From: Ignavibacteriota bacterium | GTDB lineage: Bacteria; Bacteroidota; Ignavibacteria; Ignavibacteriales; Melioribacteraceae | Assembly (NCBI GenBank): GCA_016716225.1 | Contig: JADJWT010000001.1 | Location: forward strand, 2,800,501-2,864,500 | Direction of reading: 5' to 3' | Length of the DNA stretch: 64,000 bases | Shown: positions 18,227-28,146 of the stretch, piece by piece | Layout: each line of letters starts with the position of its first letter | Numbering within the stretch: the stretch's first letter is position 1 | Translations under genes and position numbers: made by a program | Notes under the pieces: generated by a model | Seen by the model: the letters and a program-made list of their open reading frames with translations, nothing else | What the model was told of the DNA's origin: nothing | Database searches by the model: none

Positions 18227-21200
18227 TTAATCTAAAATATATCTTAACCCAATTTGCATTTGCCATCTGCTAAATAAACTTGGATCATCCACAAAAGTTT
18301 TATCAACACCTGAAAAATTGAAAATAGGTTCACCATTTGTATCAAATCCGGTAAGAGTTAATGGTGAAGTTGCCGCTGCAGAAGCTACTTGTCTTACACC
18401 CCAGCTTGAATTTAGTAAATTTGCAAAGTTTAAAATATCCAAACTAAGTTGGAAAGTATTATGTTTTCCAAAAGCAGGGAGTGTAAAATCTTGTAATATT
18501 CTTAAATCAATATTAAAATACCAAGGATTTACCAAACCATTTCTTTCTGCAATTTCACCTCTGTGTTTGCTTAAATATTCATCTTGTTCTATGAAAGCAT
18601 TTAATGCAGTCCATTGTGTTGGATCAGCAAGATTTATATCGTTCGAATTCTTAGGTATGTAAATTAGATCATTTCCACCAGCGCCATCACCATTTACATC
18701 TCCAGCATAAACAAATGAATATCGATTACCACCAGAAGTTGTAAACATATTACCTTCTGCAGCTTCTAAAAACATTCCAAAAGTTGTTGCTAATTTTTCA
18801 CTCCAAGTATGTTTGTAAGTTGCGCCGCCTATAATTCGATGTCTTTGGCCAAATTGGGAATTGCTCAGTTCAGGATTATTCGGATCACCTTTAACCGGAT
18901 TACTTTGATGCAGAGTTGCAGCAATTTCTGTTGTGGTCATAATATTTTTAGAATCCAAATAAGTATAAGCTAAACTAGTTGTGAGACCAACTTCAAACTG
19001 TTTTCTCAATTGTGCAGTGATACTAAAATTATATCCTTCATCACTGTTATCAATTACGTAAGCACCGCCGTCAAGGCTTTGATCTGAATCGGCAACAGCG
19101 CCGCCATAATAAGGTCTGCCATCAGCTAAATTGCGTATAGGTAAACCAAGATTTGCATTTCTTACATAAACAGAATTAATATCTTTTGAATAAATTGCTT
19201 CCAATGTTCCTAAAATATCATATGGTAATTTGTAATCAAAAGCTAAATTTGTTGTCCAAACTTGAGGCCATGTAAAATCTTCAGCCATAGCATTCAAATA
19301 ATAAGATTGTTTAAGTATTGAATTATCTTGGGTTTCAACCACATCAACCCCAACCGGAACATCTTCAATTTTCACACCTTCTGCAGGTAAATTTGGATTT
19401 AGACCGGGATTCGAAATATTATTACCAATCCAAACAAAAGGAATTCTTCCGGTAAATATTCCGGTTCCTCCGCGTAATTGAGCTGATCTATCACCGTGAA
19501 TATCCCAATTAAATCCGATTCGTGGAGAAAATAAAGGAGTTGCATCTGGCATTTTACTTTGATCAACAGTTTCCGGTTTATCATTTTCATCCAAAAGAGT
19601 TAAACTTCTTGACCATGGATTATCAACCGGTTCTGTAAAATATGTTGGAATATCAACTCTAACTCCATAAGTTAATGAAAACACATCGGTCATTAGATAT
19701 TCATCTTGAGCATAAAAAGCAAGCTGCCCAACTTCAATAAATTCACCTTTAAATGGAATATCTTCGGATGGAACATTTGTCTTAAAATTTTGTGGATTAG
19801 CTGGATCTGTAGCAGCTAAGAAATCAGCAACTGAATTGAATGCTGTTCCACCGGGCCAAGTATTGAAACCTAATAAACCGTATCTGAATAAATTGAAAGA
19901 ATTAAAGAAATCAAAATACTCAAACGAAGCACCAACTGTTAAAACATGGCTTCCTAAATAATAACTGAAATTATTTGTTATCTGTAAAACATTTTGATCT
20001 AAAATATTGTGAATTGAAAATGGTTCATGCCCAAGTGTTGTATAGGTTATACCGCCTTCACCAATTTCAATTGTTGGATATGGACTGCTGAATGGATCTC
20101 GAAAATCTCTAAATCTATTATAGCTTACGAAAAATTTATTTGAAAAACTCTGGTAACGACTGTTCAATTCTAAGGCAAATGAACTCAATTGATTATTCAT
20201 TTCATAACCGGAATTTTTAAATGGAAGTGTATTCTGATTTGGTCCTCTTCCGGTATTATTATAACTTATTGCAAATGGATGAGGTGGTTTCTGCTGGCGA
20301 GCATTAAGATAATTATATCGGAAAACCAAGTTATTATTATCATTAATGTTCCAATCCAATTTTGCAAGAAGTTTTTCATTCTCTGTATTTAAATCATATC
20401 CTTGGTAAGGTCCAGGATCATATCCATAAACTTGAATCATTCTTTGTCTAATCAAATCCATTGTTGCAGCATTAACTCTGGATTCTGTTGATGTTACATT
20501 TCCGTCGGTATCAGCTGTAAAATTAGTGCCCGGATCTTTTCTTCTTTCTATTTCACCATTTATAAAAAAGAATAATTTATTTTTTATAATTGGTCCGCTT
20601 AATGTCAATCCGTATTGGTTATAAGATAAATCCGGAACATTTAATTCAACATCTCCAATTTTTCCACCTTGCATACTTTCATTTCTTAAAAAAGTATAAA
20701 CTGAAGCTTTAAGATCATTTGTTCCACTTTTTGTAACAGTGTTAATTCCAGCGCCGGTAAATCCGCCTTCTCTAACATCAAAAGGGGCTAGAGACACTTG
20801 AACTTGTTCAATAGCATCATATGGTAGCGGTTCTGCATTGGTTTGACCACCAGGAGCCGGATCATCTAATCCAAACGGATTGTTAAAATATGATCCATCT
20901 ACGGAAATATTATTGAAGAGCCAATTTTTTCCACCAAAGCTAAAGTTTCCGTCACTTCGCGGATCTAATCTTGTTAAATCTCTTGTACTTCTTTTAATTG
21001 TCGGTAAAGCTCTTACTTCATCAGGATTAATAAAAGTTTCTGCACCGGTTCTACTACTATTCAAAATATTATCTGTCATTCCATGAACAACTAATTCACC
21101 AAGTTCAACAGATTCCGGAGCAAGTTCAATATCTAATTTTAATGTTTGTCCAATATTTAAATAAATATTACTTTCATTCCGAGTATTAAAACCAACAAAT

Positions 21201-21466
21201 GAAACTGAAATTGAATACGGACCACCAATTTTTAAATTCGGCAGATTAAAAACGCCATTTTCTCTTGTAACTGCACCGTATTTTGTTCCACTTGGCTCAT
21301 GAGTTGCCATAACATTTGCGCCGGGTAAAGCATTTCCATCATTATCGGAAACAAATCAATTGATGGCAGCAGTGGTAACTCCTTGAGCTAAATTATTGCT
21401 TGTAATTAAAACAAGAAACGAGAACAATAAAGTTATTTTAGAAATAGATATGAAAGTATTTTTCAT
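18227..21466 (-). pseudogene. TonB-dependent receptor (Oar-like) interrupted by in-frame TGA
   Basis: The intact-looking frame from ATG 21466 (AAAGGAGAGCCT just upstream) encodes a signal peptide (MKNTFISISKITLLFSFLVL), then a CarboxypepD-reg-like beta domain, plug and a ~900-residue barrel ending MQIGLRYILD. Codon 37 (21356-21358) is TGA where the repeat pattern AIN-x-FVSDNDGNALPGANV calls for Gly (GGA in one base change). The ORF downstream of it can only restart at an internal ATG (21310) without a signal peptide, which would not reach the outer membrane. So the gene is either a recent pseudogene, read through, or a sequence error. It resembles Oar-type receptors and has no SusD partner. 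Confidence 0.8.
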
Positions 21467-21601
21467 AGGCTCTCCTTTTATGAATGGGGTAAAAGTTGTT
21501 TTAAGGTGTAACCAAATTAGGAAATATTAAATAAAGAACAAAAATTATTATTTTATTTTGCTGGCTAAAAAGTGCTCCATAGAAGTAGTACCTATTTGTT
21601 T

Positions 21602-21625
21602 TTATAAAAAGAATTATTTTTATAA
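21602..21625. promoter_or_regulatory. AT-rich palindrome in divergent intergenic region
   Basis: TTATAAAAA (21602-21610) and TTTTTATAA (21617-21625) form a perfect 9-bp inverted repeat with a 6-base spacer, near the middle of the 258-base gap between the divergent receptor and uracil-permease genes. It could be an operator for both, but in such AT-rich DNA it could be chance. No purine-riboswitch core was visible in this gap. Confidence 0.35.
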
Positions 21626-21724
21626 TAAATTAATTTAAGTATTTTTCTTTCCTATAATAATATATACACATCTTAATATTTCATTTAAATAACTATCTAA
21701 ATCAACTACTCTAAAGGTGCAGTA

Positions 21725-22954
21725 TTGAAAAATAGTACAACAAACGAAATCATACTTGGTATGCAAATGCTTTTTGTGGCATTTGGTGCGTTAGTTCTGG
21801 TTCCTTTATTAACGGGAATGGATCCATCTTTAGCACTTTTTACAGCTGGTGGGGGGACATTAATTTTCCAATTTATTACTCAAAGAAAAGTTCCGGTATT
21901 TCTTGCAAGCTCATTTGCCTTTATCGCTCCAATTCAAATTGGAATTAAAGAATTTGGAATTGGTGAAACTTTAGGAGGTTTAGCAAGTGCGGGAGTAATT
22001 TACATAATTTTATCTGCTTTAGTAAAAATTAAAGGAGTTCAAGTAATCGAAAAATATTTACCACCAATTGTTACAGGTCCGGTTATAATGATTATTGGAT
22101 TAAACTTAGCTCCAGTAGCTGTTGGCATGACTAAAAATTTTGACGGAAGCGCAAATATTGATTCAATTGCAATTATTGTAGCATTATTTTCATTAATTAC
22201 TACAATTATTGTGGTTTTAAAGGGAAAAGGAATGATAAAACTAATTCCCATTTTAAGCGGAATTGCCGGCGGATATTTACTATCAATAATTTTAGGAAAA
22301 GTAAATTTTCAACCAATTGCGGATGCAAAATGGTTTATGATTCCATGGGTTGAAGCACTTAATTCCGGAACTTACGAATTTCCTGTTTTTAGTATTGCTG
22401 CGATTTTATTTATACTTCCCGTTGCCATTGCTCCCGCAATTGAACACGTTGGAGACGTGATTGCAATTTCTGAAATTTCTGGAAAAGATTATCTTGAAGA
22501 TCCGGGATTACATAAAACTCTACTCGGCGATGGATTGGCAACAATGTTTGCATCATTATTGGGCGGACCACCAAATACTACTTATTCTGAAGTTACAGGT
22601 GCTGTTGCTCTTATCAAAAAATTTGAAACAAAACTTATGACAATTGCTGCAATATTTGCTATTGCTTTGGCATTTTTAGGAAAATTAGGTGGAATTCTAA
22701 AAACAATTCCAGCTCCTGTAATGGGCGGAATAATGGTGCTTTTATTTGGAATGATTTCAGCAATTGGAATTGGAACATTAGTTAAAAATAAAATCGATAT
22801 GTCCAACTCAAGAAATCTTGTAATTGTTGCTGTAATACTTGTTTTCGGAATTGGAGATATGTCGCTTGGATACGGAAATTTTCAACTCGCCGGAATCGGT
22901 TTAGCAGGAATAGTTGGAGTTTTATTAAATATCATTTTACCAAACAATAAATAA
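21725..22954 (+). CDS. NCS2-family uracil/xanthine permease (UraA-like)
   Basis: A 409-residue inner-membrane permease with about 14 hydrophobic helices. IEHVGDV and GGPPNTTYSEVTG match the two UraA segments that carry the substrate/proton-binding Glu residues; the GGPPNTTYxE form is more typical of uracil than xanthine carriers. The start is TTG at 21725 after AAGGTG. It heads a three-gene block (UraA-like permease, Tsx-like outer-membrane protein, AzgA-type purine permease) that looks dedicated to nucleobase uptake. Confidence 0.9.
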   Translation: MKNSTTNEIILGMQMLFVAFGALVLVPLLTGMDPSLALFTAGGGTLIFQFITQRKVPVFLASSFAFIAPIQIGIKEFGIGETLGGLASAGVIYIILSALVKIKGVQVIEKYLPPIVTGPVIMIIGLNLAPVAVGMTKNFDGSANIDSIAIIVALFSLITTIIVVLKGKGMIKLIPILSGIAGGYLLSIILGKVNFQPIADAKWFMIPWVEALNSGTYEFPVFSIAAILFILPVAIAPAIEHVGDVIAISEISGKDYLEDPGLHKTLLGDGLATMFASLLGGPPNTTYSEVTGAVALIKKFETKLMTIAAIFAIALAFLGKLGGILKTIPAPVMGGIMVLLFGMISAIGIGTLVKNKIDMSNSRNLVIVAVILVFGIGDMSLGYGNFQLAGIGLAGIVGVLLNIILPNNK

Positions 22955-22969
22955 TTTTAGGAGAACCCT

Positions 22970-23629
22970 ATGAGGAAATTTATTTTTATTACACTACTTT
23001 TAATTGCATCATCAATGTTTGCTCAGAATATTCAGCTACATTATGATTTAGGAAAAGATAGAGAATATTTTACTTCTACAATTGAAATGTTCAAACCAGA
23101 TGAATATGGTTCAACATTTTTCTTTGTTGATTTTGATTATAACGCTAATGGAAATAAATCTATTGCTTTAGCATATTTTGAAATTGCAAGATATTTAACA
23201 ATTCCCGGAACTGGTGGTTTAGCCGGAACTATTCAATATAATGATGGAACTGCTCCATGGGGCCCGCTAGGTCATATTGTTTTAGCCGGAGTAAGTTATC
23301 CAATTGATTTAGGTTTTGTTACTTTAAATACAGATTTACTCTTGAGAAAAGATTATTTATCTGATGGAATGGATTATCAATTTACTACAGTTTGGTTCAA
23401 GCCATTTTTTGAAGGAAAATTAATTTTTACTGGATTTTTGGATTTATGGACAGGGGAATATTGGTATACTGATGGCAAGGAAATGGTTTTACTAACTGAA
23501 CCACAATTATGGTATAATATTGATTCTCATTTATCCGTTGGCGGTGAAGTAGAAATTAGTAATAATTTTCTTCCCTCAACAGATGGGATACAATTTAATC
23601 CAACATTAGCAGTAAAATGGAATTTCTAA
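22970..23629 (+). CDS. Tsx-like outer-membrane protein (DUF5020)
   Basis: A 219-residue protein with a clear signal peptide (MRKFIFITLLLIASSMFAQ) and a beta-rich, aromatic body ending in ...LAVKWNF, a typical C-terminal aromatic barrel end. The N-terminal IQLHYDLGKDREYFTSTIEM matches the DUF5020 family, which is related in style to the nucleoside channel Tsx. It follows the UraA-like gene by 15 bases, with AGGAGA before its ATG, and precedes the purine permease. That makes an outer-membrane nucleoside/nucleobase channel the natural reading. Confidence 0.82.
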   Translation: MRKFIFITLLLIASSMFAQNIQLHYDLGKDREYFTSTIEMFKPDEYGSTFFFVDFDYNANGNKSIALAYFEIARYLTIPGTGGLAGTIQYNDGTAPWGPLGHIVLAGVSYPIDLGFVTLNTDLLLRKDYLSDGMDYQFTTVWFKPFFEGKLIFTGFLDLWTGEYWYTDGKEMVLLTEPQLWYNIDSHLSVGGEVEISNNFLPSTDGIQFNPTLAVKWNF

Positions 23630-23650
23630 CAAAAAATTAGGAAGTACAAA

Positions 23651-24969
23651 ATGAAAGAATTCTTAAATTTTAATAAATATGATACAAATCTAAAAACAGA
23701 AATTCTTGCGGGAATTACAACTTTTTAGCAACTATGTACATTATTGTTGTTAATCCGGCAATAATTTCCGCAACTGGAATGTCTTTTAGCGCAGTTTTAA
23801 CAGCAACAATTTTAGTTTCTGCTTTTAGTAGTATTATGATGGGAATTTATGCAAACAACCCAATTGTACTTGCTCCCGGAATGGGATTAAATGCTTTTTT
23901 TACTTATTCTGTTGTTTTAGGAATGGGTGTAAAATGGGAAATAGCGCTAGGTGCCGTTTTTTGGTCGGGAATAGTTTTTCTAATTTTATCAATTTTTAAA
24001 ATTAGAGAAATGATTGTAAGAGCAATTCCAAAACAAATTAGATATGCTATTGCAGCGGGCATTGGTTTATTCATAACTTTTATTGGTTTTGTTAATGCAA
24101 AGTTTATTGTTGATAATCCGGCTACTTTAGTTTCCATTGCAAAAATGGATCCAATAATTGTTACATTTTTAATCGGATTGATAATCACATCAATATTTGT
24201 TATAAAAAATGTAAAAGGTGCGCTAATTATTGGAATTGCAGTCACAACAATTCTTGCCATTCCAATTGGAAGATTTTACGGAGATGCTTCATCAATAAAT
24301 TTTGGAGTTCCAACTTTGGTAACTTGGAAAGGTTTATTATCTTGGCCAGATTTTAGTTTAATATTGAAATTGGATTTAATAAACTCGCTTCAATTTGCAT
24401 TATTCCCAGTAATATTTGCATTTTTATTTACAGATATGTTTGATTCAATATCTACTTTTATTGGTGTTGCCGAAGCTGCAAATATCATGGATGCTGATGG
24501 TGAACCAAGAAATATTAAACAATCATTAATTGTTGATGCAATTTCTACAACAATTTCCGGATTATTTGGAACAAGCTCCGGAACAAGTTATATTGAATCT
24601 GCTGCCGGAGTTGAACAAGGCGGAAGAACCGGAATGACAGCAGTTGTTGCCGGATTGTTATTTTTACCATTTATGTTTTTCTCTCCAATTTTATCAATTG
24701 TTCCGGGAATTGCAACTGCTCCCGCTTTAATCTTAGTTGGAGTATTTATGATGAAACCAGTATTAAAAATTAATTGGACAAAATTTGATGATTCAATTCC
24801 GGCATTTTTGGGAATGATTTTAATTCCGTTAACTTACTCAATTACGCAAGGAATTATCTGGAGTTTTATTGCATGGACTGTAATTAAAATTGCTATCGGT
24901 AAAAAAGAAGAAGTTTCTTGGATGCTTATTGTTATTGATATTTTCGCAATTCTTGCGTTAGTAATTTAA
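23651..24969 (+). pseudogene. AzgA-type purine permease with a one-base frameshift near the N-terminus
   Basis: A NCS2/AzgA-type guanine/hypoxanthine permease. The gene begins at ATG 23651, preceded by TAGGAAG, and reads MKEFLNFNKYDTNLKTEILA then GITTF before hitting TAG at 23726. One extra T in the run 23722-23726 would continue as LATMYIIVVNPAIISATGM, the conserved first helix of AzgA proteins, and give 439 residues. The later frame alone (from ATG 23734) lacks the conserved N-terminus. The rest is intact, with about 12 helices and DMFDSISTFIGVAEAANIMD. It may be a sequencing error, a true pseudogene or a -1 frameshift on TTTTT. Confidence 0.88.
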
Positions 24970-25005
24970 GAAATGTGCATTAAATTAAAATTAAGAAGCT
25001 CAATA

Positions 25006-25034
25006 AATATTAAAGTTTGTTGGGCTTTAATATT
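25006..25034. terminator. hairpin downstream of azgA
   Basis: AATATTAAAG (25006-25015) and CTTTAATATT (25025-25034) form a perfect 10-bp stem with a 9-base loop; an alternative pairing uses AGCTCA with TGGGCT. No T run follows, so it may act as an RNA-stability hairpin rather than a true terminator. Confidence 0.45.
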
Positions 25035-25093
25035 AGTGAAAAGTCAAAAGTGAAAAATTAAAAGTAAAAACGTAAATAAGTCAAAATATAATA

Positions 25094-25227
25094 TGTCATT
25101 GCGGTTGCTGAGTTTATCGAAGCATACCGGAATCTATTAAAATAAAAAAGTGAATTCACAAAACAGTTATTAATGATAGAACTTGTTATTTCGATTCCGA
25201 TGATTTTTATCGGAAGAGAAATAACAA
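25094..25227. repeat. REP-like palindromic intergenic elements
   Basis: Two adjacent pieces resemble the short palindromic elements scattered through Bacteroidota-type genomes. The first, 25094-25135, begins TGTCATTGCGG and contains CGAAGCA. The second is a hairpin with 19-base arms at 25183-25201 and 25209-25227 (17 of 19 paired, 7-base loop) built on TTGTTATTTCGA...GAAATAACAA. The base composition is less AT-rich than the surroundings. They fill the gap between azgA and the methyltransferase gene. Confidence 0.6.
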
Positions 25228-25257
25228 ATTTTAATTGTGAAAAAAAACGAGAAAATT

Positions 25258-26019
25258 ATGAAACAATGGTATGAAGAATTATTTACGAATTATGCCAAAA
25301 AATATGATGAAGAAAGTTTTACAAAAGGTACAATTGGCGAATGTGATTTTATTGAACAAGAAATAAATTATAATAAAAATATAAAAATTCTTGATATTGG
25401 CTGTGGAACGGGTAGACACACAATTGAACTTACGAAACGTGGTTATAATGTTACCGGAGTTGATTTATCTGAATCTCAACTAATCAGAGCAAAAGAGTTA
25501 GCGCAAAAAGAAAATTTACAAATTGTTTTTCAAATTCAAGACGCAAGAAATTTAACATTTACAAATGAATTTGATTTGGTAATTATGCTTTGCGAAGGTT
25601 CATTTCCCTTAATGGAAACAGATGAAATGAATTTTGAAATTCTAAAGAATGCTGCAAAATCAATAAAAGAAAAAGGTAAATTAATTTTTACAACTTTAAA
25701 CGGATTGTTTCCACTGTTTCATTCAGTCAAAGATTTTCTTGAAAAAAACTCAGAAGAGGGAAATGCAACTTATACAAATAATACTTTTGATTTAATGACT
25801 TTCCGCGATCACAATATTACAACCGTTGAAGATGATTTTGGAAACAAGAAAGAGTTAAATTGTAATGAAAGATATTATGTGCCTTCGGAAATTACTTGGC
25901 TTTTAAAATCTTTAAATTTTAAGACGATAAATATTTTTGGTGCAAAACTCGGTGAATTTAGCAGAAATGATAAGTTAACAACAGAAGATTATGAAATGTT
26001 GGTTATTGCGGAAAAGTAA
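25258..26019 (+). CDS. class I SAM-dependent methyltransferase
   Basis: A 253-residue methyltransferase: motif I ILDIGCGTGRHTIELTKRG, then VTGVDLSESQL and the post-motif FDLVIMLCEGSFPLM; the core covers about residues 45-160. It begins MKQWYEELFTNYAKKYDEE, a common start in this family, so I prefer ATG 25258 (GAG upstream) over GTG 25237. The acceptor is unknown; it is probably a small molecule or quinone-like compound. It stands alone after the palindromic repeats. Confidence 0.88.
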   Translation: MKQWYEELFTNYAKKYDEESFTKGTIGECDFIEQEINYNKNIKILDIGCGTGRHTIELTKRGYNVTGVDLSESQLIRAKELAQKENLQIVFQIQDARNLTFTNEFDLVIMLCEGSFPLMETDEMNFEILKNAAKSIKEKGKLIFTTLNGLFPLFHSVKDFLEKNSEEGNATYTNNTFDLMTFRDHNITTVEDDFGNKKELNCNERYYVPSEITWLLKSLNFKTINIFGAKLGEFSRNDKLTTEDYEMLVIAEK

Positions 26020-26064
26020 AGTTGTTGAAAAGTACTAATGTTTAGAAAGTGAAATTTTTATCAA

Positions 26065-26940
26065 TTATTCGGTTAACTGTAATTCAGATCTTTTACTAGT
26101 AATTTCCATAGTTTCGGTATTAAAATAATTTAAACAGAATAGGTTTTTATCTTCATTATCTATTGAACCACCGGCGTTAAATATATTTATTCCCAAACGA
26201 GAATAAATTTTATTTTCATGACTATGACCATGAAGAATGGCATCTATGTTATTTTTAACAAATAATTTTAGAAGCTTTTTTTTCCCTCTTAGTTTTAGCG
26301 TATAACCTTCAATTTTATTCCACAAATCATTTGTAGAACTTTTAGCTTCAAAATTATTTTTATAGAAGTGATGATGTGATAAAACTATCTTTTTTTTGTT
26401 ATCAATTCCTGAATCTTCTAAAATTAACTTTAAATATTTATATTCATTTTTAGAAACCTTACCATTGGAAGCAAATGGATTTTTAATAACTGAATAAATA
26501 TCATTTGTATTTATTCCAATAAGTGCTACATCATCAAGAATTTTCACAAAAGGGAATATATTTTTTTCATCGGGGAAAATACAATCGGTAAATAATTCTT
26601 CAAAATAATTTACAAATCTTAATACTTGATCACTGTAATTTGTTGATTTACATCTTTCCGGAAAATTTAGTAAATCCTTAACGGAATAAACTCCTCCGAA
26701 TATATCATGATTTCCAATTATAACAGTAGTTTTTCTAGAATCAAGTAAGTTAAATTCCTTTAATATTTCTCGAAAAATTTTAAAACTTTCTTCATCGGCA
26801 TCATGAGCAATATCACCTGTAATTATTAGATGATCAAATTCATCAATACTGGCTTGTGTTAAAGCGAGACGAGTCTTTTCAATATTATTTTTGTGATATA
26901 TTGGATTTAAATGAAGATCGGATAAATGTAATATTTTCAT
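26065..26940 (-). CDS. metallophosphoesterase, calcineurin-like, cytosolic
   Basis: A 291-residue calcineurin-like phosphoesterase with all metal motifs in order: SDLHLNP (about 5-11), ITGDIAHD, IGNHDIFGG, SHHHF and LHGHSHEN. There is no signal peptide, so it probably acts in the cytoplasm on a phosphodiester or nucleotide. ATG 26940 (MKILHLSDLHLNP) is the likely start; a TTG 21 bases upstream adds an unlikely extension. It is divergent from the long envelope operon and shares the intergenic region with PHO-box-like repeats. Confidence 0.88.
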   Translation of the reverse strand: MKILHLSDLHLNPIYHKNNIEKTRLALTQASIDEFDHLIITGDIAHDADEESFKIFREILKEFNLLDSRKTTVIIGNHDIFGGVYSVKDLLNFPERCKSTNYSDQVLRFVNYFEELFTDCIFPDEKNIFPFVKILDDVALIGINTNDIYSVIKNPFASNGKVSKNEYKYLKLILEDSGIDNKKKIVLSHHHFYKNNFEAKSSTNDLWNKIEGYTLKLRGKKKLLKLFVKNNIDAILHGHSHENKIYSRLGINIFNAGGSIDNEDKNLFCLNYFNTETMEITSKRSELQLTE

Positions 26941-26999
26941 TTTTGTTAAAATTTTTCTCAAAACTAAACTTTATATGTTAATTTATTTTTAAGGCAATG

Positions 27000-27054
27000 T
27001 TAAGTTAGTTTTAACAAAGAACAGTTTTATAAAATTTCTTAATCATTTCTTAAC
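27000..27054 (+). promoter_or_regulatory. PHO-box-like 11-bp direct repeats upstream of envelope operon
   Basis: Two pairs of TTAA(C/T/G) pentamers, each at 11-bp spacing: 27000 TTAAG with 27011 TTAAC, and 27039 TTAAT with 27050 TTAAC. The last continues as TTAACATCAAA, and the block 27051-27079 matches 24 of 29 bases of 47950-47978 upstream of another operon. The pattern is that of PhoB/PhoP boxes (about TTAACA every 11 bp). Downstream is the 10-kb envelope operon, and the divergent metallophosphoesterase may share the control. Confidence 0.55.
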
Positions 27055-27126
27055 ATCAAAGTAATTATTCAGTAATATCTTCGATATAAATTTCCCCCAA
27101 TAAAAATCAACTCCTAATTGGTTAAA

Positions 27127-28146
27127 ATGCGTAATAAAGCACTATTTATTTGCGGCTCTATGAATCAGACGACAATGATGCATAAAATATCAAAGCATTT
27201 ATTGGGGTTTGATTCATATTTTACGCCATACTATGATGACGGTATTATTGGATATTTTGCCGAAAAAGGTTTATTAGAATTTACAATTTTGGGAAAAAAG
27301 ATAAGACGAAAGACTGAAAATTATCTTATTAATAATAGATTAAATATTGACCCAAATAAAAGAAATAATGAATATGATTTAGTTTTTACGTGTTCTGATC
27401 TAATAATTCCAAATAATATTAAGTATAATAAAATAATATTAATTCAGGAAGGAATGACAGATCCGGAAAATCTTATGTATTATTTTGCAAAGTATTTTGG
27501 ATTTCCACGTTATCTGGCAAGCACTTCAACAACTGGCTTGTCAGATGCGTATAAATTATTTTTTGTCGCTTCCGAAGGTTACAAGAATTTATTTATTAAA
27601 AAAGGAATAAATCCAGAAAAAATAATTGTTACCGGAATACCAAATTTTGATAATGTTAAAGAATTTCTTGATAATGAATTCCCACATAAGAATTTTGTAT
27701 TAGTTGCAACATCAGATTCCCGCGAAACATTTAAATATGAAAATAGAAAGAAGTTTATTTTGGATGCATTAAAAATTGCTAATGGAAGACAACTCATTTT
27801 CAAACTCCATCCAAACGAAAATTTTAATCGAGCAACAAAAGAAATAAATAAATATGCACCTGATGCATTGGTTTACACTGAGGAAAATATAAACCATATG
27901 ATTGCAAATTGTGATGTGCTAATTACAAAATATTCTACTGTCGTTTATATTGGCATCGCTTTAGGTAAAGAAGTCTATTCTTATTTTGATTTAGATAAAT
28001 TAATGGAATTAACTCCAATACAAAATGGTGGTAAATCAGCTGAGCTAATTGCATTAAAATCACTTGAATATTATTATAAACCAAGTTTGCTTTTTGATGA
28101 ATTCAAAACTTTTCAATTAGGATTAAGAAAGACAATAACATGTTAA
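27127..28146 (+). CDS. putative glycosyltransferase (CDP-glycerol/polysialyltransferase-like GT-B)
   Basis: A 339-residue soluble GT-B-like protein. IQEGMTDPE (about 104-112) and FKLHPNENF (about 219-227) resemble the D/E-D/E-G and HP motifs of bacterial sialyltransferase families, and TKYSTVVYIGIALGKEV resembles the CDP-glycerol-transferase/UDP-GlcNAc-epimerase-like C-terminal fold. So a transferase that uses a CMP- or CDP-activated donor is likely. It is the first gene of the operon that makes a NeuB-type acidic sugar, so it may be the sugar transferase. I prefer ATG 27127; TTG 27118 is possible. It overlaps the next gene by 7 bases. Confidence 0.65.
   Translation: MRNKALFICGSMNQTTMMHKISKHLLGFDSYFTPYYDDGIIGYFAEKGLLEFTILGKKIRRKTENYLINNRLNIDPNKRNNEYDLVFTCSDLIIPNNIKYNKIILIQEGMTDPENLMYYFAKYFGFPRYLASTSTTGLSDAYKLFFVASEGYKNLFIKKGINPEKIIVTGIPNFDNVKEFLDNEFPHKNFVLVATSDSRETFKYENRKKFILDALKIANGRQLIFKLHPNENFNRATKEINKYAPDALVYTEENINHMIANCDVLITKYSTVVYIGIALGKEVYSYFDLDKLMELTPIQNGGKSAELIALKSLEYYYKPSLLFDEFKTFQLGLRKTITC

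Noticed and set aside
18318..18662. 114-residue plus-strand ORF inside the receptor gene
   Set aside because: It is antisense to a long, conserved TonB receptor frame with family motifs and has no ribosome-binding site; a shadow.
21320..21360. Possible TGA reassignment to glycine
   Set aside because: TGA ends several genes correctly in this window, including the COG2403 gene and the MobA-like gene with overlapping starts.
21467..21724. Purine riboswitch upstream of the nucleobase permeases
   Set aside because: No conserved three-way-junction bases or long paired stems could be found in the gap.
23904..24260. 118-residue minus-strand ORF inside azgA
   Set aside because: Antisense to a well-recognised permease; its composition mirrors the permease's hydrophobic codons.
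26941..26961. TTG start extending the metallophosphoesterase by 7 residues
   Set aside because: The family starts at MKILHLSDLH, and no ribosome-binding site precedes the TTG.
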